31,373 bases of DNA, taken from COE1 sp964445375 (GTDB lineage Bacteria; Bacillota; Clostridia; Lachnospirales; Lachnospiraceae). The stretch lies in contig CAYUKO010000027.1 in the NCBI GenBank assembly GCA_964445375.1, positions 1-31,373 of the forward strand, read 5' to 3'. Made by a program: the position numbers and the translations under genes. This document shows positions 24,703-31,373 of the stretch, one piece after another. The notes under the pieces were generated by a model, which had not been told where the DNA came from, ran no database searches, and saw only the letters and a list, made by a program, of their open reading frames with translations. How positions within the stretch are numbered: the stretch's first letter is position 1; each line of letters begins with the position of its first letter.

Positions 24703-26049
24703 TTATAGTTTCCTAAGATTCTCTATTCCTTTTTGGAAAAAGAGCTTTGCGTTGGTCAGATATTCATCCTGTTTTACATGCAGGCTGATATTCATGACAT
24801 TTCCAAATATCGTAATTCCAAGCGTCCTTCTTGCTCCCATATGCATTGGCGGCACATACACGTAATTTTTCAGTGTATGACTTCGGTATTTTGCTGGTAT
24901 CGGAACCTTGGCAAGATTAGTTACCGCCATTCCCGCTGTATCGGTCCGAAATCCAAGCTCTTTCATAAGCCATTCCGTGTCCGGACTCATGTACAAGCCT
25001 GCTGCCTGAAAATGTATGGAATCTACCAGACTCTTTGGAAATCTCGAAATCACCTGAAATTCTTCGGTACTGTCAGACTGCTTTAACATATCATCTAATC
25101 TCTTTGCATTTGCTGCAAAAGACTGTTCTTCTTCATATAATGAAGCTGTCAGCTTATGAACTGCATAATCACCAATGCCCTTATACTCTCTGTTTGAACT
25201 GATTTCCAGAAAAATATTTTCCGGGCTTAATTGCTTTTGCAGTTCTTTCATATCTGCCTGTTCATTTGCCTTGCTTATTCTTTCATCCGTTGATTCCTGC
25301 GTCTGCACATGCCTAAGCTCTCTGGAAGCCTTTGCAAAAGCAGTCAACACGGCAGCCCCTATGCTAACACCTTCACGCTTTGCAAAAGCAGCAATCCGAA
25401 GCAGCACATCTCCATAAAATGTTTCGTATTGGATATAAGACGTATTCTTCTGCCAGAAATCCGCATAAAGCTTGTAATATTCTTCCTGACTAAATACTGC
25501 GCCTTCCTTCTGCCACTGACTGCGTATCTTATTCTCCTGAAGCTTACGCATAAAGGAAAGCTTAGGTGTCTGATTTGCCCGAACCGGCTTCCTGTAAGGC
25601 TTTGCAGCTACCTTCATATCTGACAGACTATATAAAATATCTTCGATTAAAAAGGCAATCGACGCACCATCTCCCAAAAGACGGTGCGCAATTACCACAA
25701 GTTCCTGCTTTTCTTCATTTTCCAGGAAAAAGAATCTTACAAGTTCTCCGTGGTCAAGGTCAAGGGCAATCTTTTCCTGCTCTTTGACCAGGTCCTTCCA
25801 ATAAACATCCTGATAGATTTTTATGACCTCATTGGGATTAGCGTCAAAAACCTGAGTTTCGTAATAAGCTTCTCCATTTTCCAAAAGCACTACCCTGGCA
25901 TTTAGCAATTCATTTTTACGTACTGCATTTCTCACGGCATCTTCCAGCATGGGGGCTAATATAAGTCCCTCTATTTCGACCCTCGTTACCGATACCGCAT
26001 AGGGGGAAAATAAATATATTCTTTCTCTTTCCAGTTGTTCCTTCATCAT
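24703..26049 (-). CDS. condensation-domain-like acyltransferase, HRxxxDG variant
   Basis: This 448-residue protein has the chloramphenicol-acetyltransferase/condensation-domain fold. The active-site motif is HRLLGDG at residues 122-128, where the usual form is HHxxxDG. The second, catalytic His is replaced by Arg123. A later segment, SLHVKQDEYLTNAKLFFQKG near the end, resembles the closing part of alcohol-acetyltransferase-like proteins. With the His missing it may bind rather than transfer acyl groups, or use a different mechanism. It lies three bases after metG and is read from the same T-box promoter. Confidence 0.7.
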   Translation of the reverse strand: MMKEQLERERIYLFSPYAVSVTRVEIEGLILAPMLEDAVRNAVRKNELLNARVVLLENGEAYYETQVFDANPNEVIKIYQDVYWKDLVKEQEKIALDLDHGELVRFFFLENEEKQELVVIAHRLLGDGASIAFLIEDILYSLSDMKVAAKPYRKPVRANQTPKLSFMRKLQENKIRSQWQKEGAVFSQEEYYKLYADFWQKNTSYIQYETFYGDVLLRIAAFAKREGVSIGAAVLTAFAKASRELRHVQTQESTDERISKANEQADMKELQKQLSPENIFLEISSNREYKGIGDYAVHKLTASLYEEEQSFAANAKRLDDMLKQSDSTEEFQVISRFPKSLVDSIHFQAAGLYMSPDTEWLMKELGFRTDTAGMAVTNLAKVPIPAKYRSHTLKNYVYVPPMHMGARRTLGITIFGNVMNISLHVKQDEYLTNAKLFFQKGIENLRKL

Positions 26050-26052
26050 CCA

Positions 26053-28050
26053 TTAGCAGATTTCTGCGCCTGATGGCATTGGCTTCTCAGCAGTCATCAG
26101 CGCAAGGTTACCCTCTGCATCCTCTGCACACAATAACATACCCTCAGATACTACTCCTGCAAGCTTTGCAGGCTTTAAGTTTACAAGGACCATAACCTTC
26201 TTGCCTACCATTTCTTCTGGTGTGTAATGAGCCTTGATTCCTGATACAATCTGCTTTACCTGACTTCCAATCTTTACCTGGCTGCATAACAGCTTCTTAG
26301 ACTTTGGAACTGCTTCACAGGCAATAATCTCACCAATCTGGAACTGCATCTTGGCAAAATCATCATACGTAATCTCTTCCTTTGCTTCGATATCGATTAC
26401 TGCTTCGTTCGCTTCTGCTGCAACCGTCTCTTCGCCATTTAACTTTCTCTGTTCTGCTTCGTATTCTGCCTTCTGTGCAGCCTGAATTGCCTCTACCTTT
26501 GGCATGATTTCCTTGGCATCCAGACGAGCAAATAAGATTTCAGGAGTCTCTGTTACCTTGGTTCCGCTTTCATACAGACCAAACTTATCTAAATCGTCAT
26601 ACTCACGTAAAGAAGTGTTTAACTGCTTTACGATTCTTTCTGCTGTTTCCGGTAAGAAGCTGTGAAGTAAGCTTGCACCGATGGTAATAGACTCTGTCAG
26701 GTTATAAAGAACCTCTGCTAATCTGTCCTTGCTTGCTTCATCCTTAGCAAGTACCCATGGAGTTGTCTCGTCAATATACTTGTTACAACGTCTGAATAAA
26801 TCAAATACTGCTGTAATCGCATCTGCGACACGAAGCTTATCCATCTTCTCTGCTACCTTTGCTCTTGTTCCGGTAACAACTGCCTTTAAGTCATCATCAA
26901 AGCTGTCTGTCACACCTGTACTCTTTACGATACCATCAAAATATTTATTGCTCATGGAAACAGTACGGTTTACTAAGTTTCCAAGAATATTTGCAAGGTC
27001 AGAGTTAAAGCGCTCGATTACAAGCTCCCATGTAATCACACCGTCATTTTCAAATGGCATCTCATGAAGAACGAAGTAACGGGTAGCATCCACACCGAAT
27101 AACTCAGCCATATCGTCTGCATAGATTACATTTCCCTTGGACTTACTCATCTTATCGCCGCCCTGTAACAGCCATGGATGTCCAAATACCTGCTTTGGTA
27201 ATGGTAAATCTAAAGCCATTAAGAAGATTGGCCAGTAAATCGTATGGAAACGAACGATATCCTTACCGATTAAGTGAAGGTCAGCCGGCCAGTTCTTGTT
27301 GAACAATTCACTGGAACCATCCGGGTCATAACCAATCTTCGTAATATAGTTGGTCAATGCATCAAGCCATACATAAACAACATGCTTTGGATCGAAGTCT
27401 ACCGGAATACCCCAGCTAAAAGATGTTCTGGATACACATAAGTCCTGTAAACCTGGAAGTAAGAAGTTGTTCATCATCTCATTCTTACGGGAAACCGGCT
27501 GAATAAATTCCGGATGTGTATTGATATGCTCGATTAAACGGTCAGCATACTTGCTCATCTTGAAGAAATAAGCTTCTTCCTTAGCAGGCTTTACCTCACG
27601 TCCGCAGTCAGGACACTTTCCATCTACTAACTGTGACTCTGTCCAGAAGGACTCACATGGTGTACAGTAAAGACCTTCATAAGAGCTCTTATAAATATCT
27701 CCCTGATCATATAATTTCTTGAAAATCTTCTTAACACACTTCTCATGATCCTCATCTGTTGTACGAACGAAGTTATCGTAAGAAGTATTCATCTGATCAA
27801 AGACTCTCTTAACCTCTCCAGCTACTTCATCAACGAATTCCTTTGGTGTGATTCCTGCTGCCTCTGCCTTCTCCTGAATCTTCTGACCATGCTCGTCAGT
27901 TCCAGTCTGGAAATAAACATCATAGCCCTCTGCCTTCTTGTATCTTGCAATTGCATCTGCCAGAATAATCTCATAGGTGTTACCGATGTGTGGCTTACCT
28001 GATGTATAGGCAATTGCGGTTGTCATGTAATACTTTCCTTTGTTCTGCAT
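26053..28050 (-). CDS. metG: methionyl-tRNA synthetase
   Basis: This is a 665-residue class I synthetase. HIGH is present as PHIGN (21-24), and the KMSKS loop is KMSKSKGN near residue 300. A zinc knuckle (CTPCESFWTESQLVDGKCPD, about 127-148) sits in the connective region. A C-terminal EMAPII-type tRNA-binding domain (from about 563: DFAKMQFQIGEIIACEAVPK) ends the protein. It charges tRNA-Met. Expression is controlled by the T-box leader directly upstream. Confidence 0.96.
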   Translation of the reverse strand: MQNKGKYYMTTAIAYTSGKPHIGNTYEIILADAIARYKKAEGYDVYFQTGTDEHGQKIQEKAEAAGITPKEFVDEVAGEVKRVFDQMNTSYDNFVRTTDEDHEKCVKKIFKKLYDQGDIYKSSYEGLYCTPCESFWTESQLVDGKCPDCGREVKPAKEEAYFFKMSKYADRLIEHINTHPEFIQPVSRKNEMMNNFLLPGLQDLCVSRTSFSWGIPVDFDPKHVVYVWLDALTNYITKIGYDPDGSSELFNKNWPADLHLIGKDIVRFHTIYWPIFLMALDLPLPKQVFGHPWLLQGGDKMSKSKGNVIYADDMAELFGVDATRYFVLHEMPFENDGVITWELVIERFNSDLANILGNLVNRTVSMSNKYFDGIVKSTGVTDSFDDDLKAVVTGTRAKVAEKMDKLRVADAITAVFDLFRRCNKYIDETTPWVLAKDEASKDRLAEVLYNLTESITIGASLLHSFLPETAERIVKQLNTSLREYDDLDKFGLYESGTKVTETPEILFARLDAKEIMPKVEAIQAAQKAEYEAEQRKLNGEETVAAEANEAVIDIEAKEEITYDDFAKMQFQIGEIIACEAVPKSKKLLCSQVKIGSQVKQIVSGIKAHYTPEEMVGKKVMVLVNLKPAKLAGVVSEGMLLCAEDAEGNLALMTAEKPMPSGAEIC

Positions 28051-28070
28051 GTTTTAATCTCCTTCCAAAA

Positions 28071-28404
28071 TAAAAATCCCGTCCCTATTTCACATAAGGA
28101 CGAGACTATCTCTCGTGTTACCACCTTAATTCGCCTTGTTCTCACGAACAAAACCTCCGCAGGTACTCGCTATTCACTCATATATGAATTCACTTTATAC
28201 CCTGTCGCTATAACGGGCGAACCCTGTCGCAGCCTTATCGTAACCGACTCGGTGCGCTGCTCAGAAGCCATGTTCAGCATACTTTCTTCCCATCCCTCGC
28301 AGCCCTGTATCCGTTCTTTCGATATCAGTAGGATGTTCTCTGTAAGAATGCCATATACTTACTCTCTTCATCATCGCTTTTCACGTGTTTTAAATTATGA
28401 ATAT
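28071..28404 (-). promoter_or_regulatory. tRNA-Met T-box riboswitch upstream of metG
   Basis: Seen on the minus strand: a stem I end with GAAC-ATG-GCTTCTGAG, whose specifier ATG is at 28269-28271, matching Met. The T-box bulge TGGTAAC is flanked by AAGG and the stem ACGAGA/TCTCGT-CCTT, the antiterminator. The competing terminator pairs CTCGTCC with GGACGGG and is followed by TTTTTATTTT. TGGT would pair with the ACCA end of uncharged tRNA. This accounts for the 430-bp gap between metG and the permease gene; no protein gene is seen in it. Confidence 0.9.
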
Positions 28405-28410
28405 ACCATT

Positions 28411-28439
28411 AATTTATCACTCTTTACCGGTTTTGTAAA
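28411..28439 (-). promoter_or_regulatory. promoter of the metG operon
   Basis: TTTACA and TAAATT are separated by 17 bp on the minus strand, placed just upstream of the first T-box stem. The start site would be near 28404. Confidence 0.6.
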
Positions 28440-28480
28440 TAACTTCGTCTTATTTTTATGCATAGCCAAACCATAACTTA

Positions 28481-29191
28481 TTATACATAAACTGCCTGTT
28501 TTTTGGTAAAATGATACGTTAAGATAAGCAACACCACCGTTATCAGACAGATGGAAATCATTTGCATGATATCCGACATATTTTTCACATTGTTTACTAA
28601 TACAAATAGCCAGCTCTCGTGATGATGTGCTAAATAAGACACGAGCATTCTACTGCACCAGCAGCCAATCATCCAAACTGCCCAAATAAGCCAATATGCT
28701 ATTTTTCCAAATCTAAGAATGGCAGCTCCAACAAATAATCTTATTGCAGGCACTAATAAAATGATAGCCAGAAGAATTTGATGTTCAAAAACATACTCTA
28801 CAAGCTTTACATATTCTTTATTAGGAAAAATTACTCTCCACATTGTTTTTTCTATTATATAAATCAGAAAGATCAAAACCGCTTCGCTAATCATATTCAG
28901 ATATACCGTTGCAATCTGCGCAATCATATAATCCTTTCTTGTGCATCCCAAAGATACCATCAGATTAAAGTTATTTTGATAACCCGTGATTCCTAAAACG
29001 GCATTCACGATTGCCCATATCAACAAGGCAAAAAAAGTTCCTCCTGCTGTAACCGTTGTTGATTCCTGATCTGCGGCAAAGGCAATACTCACAACAAACA
29101 TTCCTACGATTCCGCTGCAAAATACAACAGCAAGCATCATATATAATTCGGATACATTTAGTTTCCATACGTTACTTATATTTTTTATCAT
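28481..29191 (-). CDS. ABC transporter permease (second)
   Basis: This 236-residue integral membrane protein has about six helices: near 17-40, 48-68, 93-112, 135-155, 160-182 and 208-228. The SLGCTRKDYMIAQI loop after the second helix resembles the ABC-2 permease loop. GGAGG stands eight bases before the ATG. It lies in a cluster with another permease and an ATPase, so it is probably a subunit of the same exporter. Substrate unknown. Confidence 0.75.
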   Translation of the reverse strand: MIKNISNVWKLNVSELYMMLAVVFCSGIVGMFVVSIAFAADQESTTVTAGGTFFALLIWAIVNAVLGITGYQNNFNLMVSLGCTRKDYMIAQIATVYLNMISEAVLIFLIYIIEKTMWRVIFPNKEYVKLVEYVFEHQILLAIILLVPAIRLFVGAAILRFGKIAYWLIWAVWMIGCWCSRMLVSYLAHHHESWLFVLVNNVKNMSDIMQMISICLITVVLLILTYHFTKKQAVYV

Positions 29192-29215
29192 TTTGCATCC
29201 TCCTCTCTTTTCCTT

Positions 29216-29857
29216 TTAAACACGGACCTCATATTCTCTTACTGCCTTGTTAAACAAGCGCACCATTACCATGTCTAAAACCACTGCGAATCCTATAATA
29301 AATAAACTACTGATACGAACTGTTGAAATTGCTACATCAAGATCTATTAACAGTACTACAAAAAGCACTCCCAAACATGAAGCCACAATCGCCAGGACAT
29401 ATATAATTTTTGCTATATTGAGTCCAAATCTCATCATCGCCACACCTATCACATTTCCTAAACTACAGGTAAGCAGATAAATAGATGCAATGACCAAAAT
29501 CAAGTCCAGCTTTTTATTCCCATAAAAATCAGGAACGAATATTATTATGATTCCCGTTATCAATGTCCCCTGCACAACAAGCAAATGATAAAACACCTGC
29601 ATACCAATAAAACTTTCTCTTCTGGTCGCTCCCATGGAAATTGCCTGCGACATGGAAACCGTCATATTATTATATGCTAATGCCAATATCATAACGCAGA
29701 ACATTATTGGAATGTACTCTACTACTGCATCCATGGCTGAATTCCCACTCATAAGATTAAAAAATATTCCATAGACTGCTATCACGAAAAGTACCATCAA
29801 AAAATATTCCTCTACTATATAGCCCCAATATTTCAGGCTTCTTTTTAATCCCGTCAT
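29216..29857 (-). CDS. ABC transporter permease (first)
   Basis: This 213-residue membrane protein begins MTGLKRSLKYWGYIVEEYFL and has about six helices. The loop QAISMGATRRESFIGMQVFY parallels SLGCTRKDYM in the next gene, so the two are distant paralogues. The start at 29857 is chosen because GGAGGAG lies directly before it. The longest frame (to 29911) would overlap the ATPase gene by 32 bp. Substrate unknown. Confidence 0.75.
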   Translation of the reverse strand: MTGLKRSLKYWGYIVEEYFLMVLFVIAVYGIFFNLMSGNSAMDAVVEYIPIMFCVMILALAYNNMTVSMSQAISMGATRRESFIGMQVFYHLLVVQGTLITGIIIIFVPDFYGNKKLDLILVIASIYLLTCSLGNVIGVAMMRFGLNIAKIIYVLAIVASCLGVLFVVLLIDLDVAISTVRISSLFIIGFAVVLDMVMVRLFNKAVREYEVRV

Positions 29858-29879
29858 ATTCTCCTCCATTCTACAGCAT

Positions 29880-30764
29880 TTATGCGATTTCTCTGCCACA
29901 CATAGCAACAAAAATCTGCTGTAAGTTAATTGGCTGAACAGCTACTTCCGGTGTGTTATACAAGTTTTTGCCCTGCTCTAACATAACCGTAACGCCTTTG
30001 CTTCTTCCCATCTTCTCTTCATGTAAAACCTTAAGCCCTGCTACCATACGATCCACTTCTTCTGCCTTTCCACTCACGTGTCTGCAACTGTCTAAAAGAT
30101 CCTGTGTATTCTGTTTTAAAATAATCTGCCCTTGATCAAGCATAATGACTTCCTCAAATACATCCGAAGCTTCTTCAATGATATGTGTCGAAATAACAAA
30201 GGTTCTGCCAGTGTCTGCAAACTCATCAAGCAATACGCGATAAAAATACTCTCTCATAACAACATCAAGCCCTGCTACCGGCTCATCCAAAAAGGTATAA
30301 TCCGCTTTGCTTGCAAGTGCAATGATAATGGTCACCATAGACATCATACCTTTGGAAAGCTTTGCTATTTTCTTCTTCTCATCTAACCCGAATTTCTCCA
30401 ATAAATGTTTTGCCATATTCTGATCCCAATTTGGCATGAACATGGAAGCTGCCTTTAAATAATCCTTTATCTTATATCCATTTTGTCCGCCCAATGCTGT
30501 AAGCGGATTAATTTCCCTCGAAAAACAAATATGGTCCAGTGCCTCTCGATTCTCCCATACAGGCATTCCATTGCAGGTTACACTACCTCTCGTTGCAGGA
30601 TTCTGCGCAGATAGAATTGACAGCAATGTCGTTTTTCCAGCTCCATTTCTTCCAATTAATCCGTAAATCTTACCTTTTTCCAACTCTAAGTCCACATGAT
30701 TTAATACATCTTTATCTCCATATGTTTTTACAATATCCTTGCATACTAAACTTTCGCTATTCAT
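29880..30764 (-). CDS. ABC transporter ATP-binding protein
   Basis: This 294-residue ATPase has Walker A GRNGAGKT (38-45), the signature variant LSKGM (136-140) where LSGGQ is usual, Walker B TFLDEPVAGLD (D160, E161) and the switch His in STHIIEEASD. The C-terminal 60 residues are a small extra domain typical of YtrB-like ATPases. It follows the GntR regulator by 78 bp and precedes two permeases, giving a YtrA-YtrB-like layout. It likely exports a cell-envelope-active compound; this is inference from the arrangement. Confidence 0.9.
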   Translation of the reverse strand: MNSESLVCKDIVKTYGDKDVLNHVDLELEKGKIYGLIGRNGAGKTTLLSILSAQNPATRGSVTCNGMPVWENREALDHICFSREINPLTALGGQNGYKIKDYLKAASMFMPNWDQNMAKHLLEKFGLDEKKKIAKLSKGMMSMVTIIIALASKADYTFLDEPVAGLDVVMREYFYRVLLDEFADTGRTFVISTHIIEEASDVFEEVIMLDQGQIILKQNTQDLLDSCRHVSGKAEEVDRMVAGLKVLHEEKMGRSKGVTVMLEQGKNLYNTPEVAVQPINLQQIFVAMCGREIA

Positions 30765-30842
30765 AACTTTCCCTCATTTCTATGTCTCTTTTTATCTCTC
30801 TCATACTGTTGCGTTAACATCTTTTGTTTATGGATTTTCACA

Positions 30843-31205
30843 TTACATGCTCTTTTTAATCATTTCGATTAATTCTTCCTTAGTAATTCCGATACTCTCT
30901 GCTTCTACAATCAGCATCTTTAAATATTTGTCAGCAAATTCTGCCTGTTTCATCTTCTTGATTTTCTCTTTTGCCCCAGTCGCTACAAACATTCCTATCC
31001 CTCTCTTCTTATACAAGATACCGCTATCTACCAGTATATTAATTCCCTTCGCCGCTGTTGCCGGATTAATCGCATACATTTTGGCAAGCTCATTAGTACT
31101 TGGGACTTTCTCTTCCTCAAGAATGATATCCCGAAGAATATCCTTTTCTATCATTTCACTGATTTGAAGATAAATGGACTTTTCCTGACTTAGCATCTCA
31201 TTCAA
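30843..31205 (-). CDS. GntR-family regulator, YtrA subfamily
   Basis: This is a 120-residue protein. Residues 8-75 are a GntR winged helix (EKVPSTNELAKMYAINPATA, then AKGINILVDSGILYKKRGIG). Residues 76-120 form a short C-terminal helical arm, the mark of the YtrA subfamily, which represses adjacent ABC transporter genes. The start codon is TTG, with GGAGG nine bases before it; the next in-frame ATG is 18 bases from the site. A strong inverted repeat overlaps its promoter at 31254-31277. Confidence 0.9.
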   Translation of the reverse strand: MNEMLSQEKSIYLQISEMIEKDILRDIILEEEKVPSTNELAKMYAINPATAAKGINILVDSGILYKKRGIGMFVATGAKEKIKKMKQAEFADKYLKMLIVEAESIGITKEELIEMIKKSM

Positions 31206-31253
31206 CTTAATTTTCCTCCTTTCTATCTGGTATTTATTTAACTTTGCTTTATC

Positions 31254-31277
31254 GGTTCATTACTTATGTAATTAACC
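31254..31277. promoter_or_regulatory. candidate GntR/YtrA operator
   Basis: GGTT-n-ATTAC and GTAAT-n-AACC are perfect arms with a four-base centre on the minus strand. The repeat overlaps the last bases of the -10 element, a position suited to repression. Confidence 0.65.
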
Positions 31278-31303
31278 ATATCACCAACACACCTTATTGT
31301 CAA
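31275..31303 (-). promoter_or_regulatory. proximal promoter of the GntR-ABC operon
   Basis: TTGACA (31298-31303) and TATGGT (31275-31280) are spaced by 17 bp on the minus strand. Confidence 0.6.
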
Positions 31304-31330
31304 TATTATTATGCCAGGAGTTTGTGTCAA
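31303..31330 (-). promoter_or_regulatory. distal promoter of the GntR-ABC operon
   Basis: A second TTGACA (31325-31330) and TAATAT (31303-31308), spaced by 16 bp, lie just upstream of the first promoter. Confidence 0.45.
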
Positions 31331-31373
31331 GTAATCGTTGGCAACTTTTTCGTTGTTTTTTCTCAATGATTCT

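Noticed and set aside
28252..28476. Plus-strand frame of 74 residues upstream of metG
   Set aside because: It lies antisense to the methionine T-box leader and is explained by the RNA structure.

Overview
The window looks like a low-GC Gram-positive chromosome, most likely a gut Lachnospiraceae or related Clostridia. The reasons are the tRNA-Met T-box in front of metG, the MutS2 with an Smr tail, the YhaM and TRAM-type RlmCD neighbours, and the C_GCAxxG_C_C and GNAT accessory genes. This taxonomic placement is inferred from gene style, not from a marker comparison. Most genes left of 19.3 kb read on the minus strand.

Region 1 (1-3.9 kb) is a mobilisation module. It holds an ORF6N-domain protein cut by the window edge, an XRE regulator, a small partner protein, a MobA/MobL (MobQ-type) relaxase and a DUF3847 protein. 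Upstream of these is a recognisable oriT with a nic-site core like that of RSF1010. No recombinase and no type IV secretion genes are visible here. Region 2 (3.9-6.8 kb) is a run of small accessory genes: membrane proteins, two acetyltransferases (one interrupted by a stop codon, one truncated at its 5' end), a C_GCAxxG_C_C protein and an uncharacterised protein.

Region 3 (7.0-15.5 kb) looks like an inserted defence-type island. One end is a stranded C-terminal tail of an RlmD-type methyltransferase (6749-7105). The other end is the intact rlmCD gene (15476-16912). A 21-bp near-identical direct repeat lies at both ends. Between them are an IS21-like terminus, a large TOTE-type primase-helicase with a phospholipase-D-like tail, a Schlafen/AlbA-type ATP-binding protein, an HD-domain protein, a cupin-Nudix fusion, a decayed BREX-like locus (a broken small gene plus a BrxC-like protein without its P-loop) and a small XRE regulator. 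This is the part of the window most worth following up.

Region 4 (15.5-31.4 kb) is ordinary chromosome. It has rlmCD, yhaM and an HtrA-like protein that has lost its catalytic residues; then, on the plus strand, mutS2 and a two-component system, ended by a strong bidirectional terminator. Next come a metG operon under a methionine T-box, which also carries a condensation-domain-like protein and a HAD phosphatase, and a GntR/YtrA-type regulator with an ABC exporter (one ATPase, two permeases). The regulator promoter overlaps a long inverted repeat that is a good operator candidate. No tRNA, rRNA or CRISPR array was seen.
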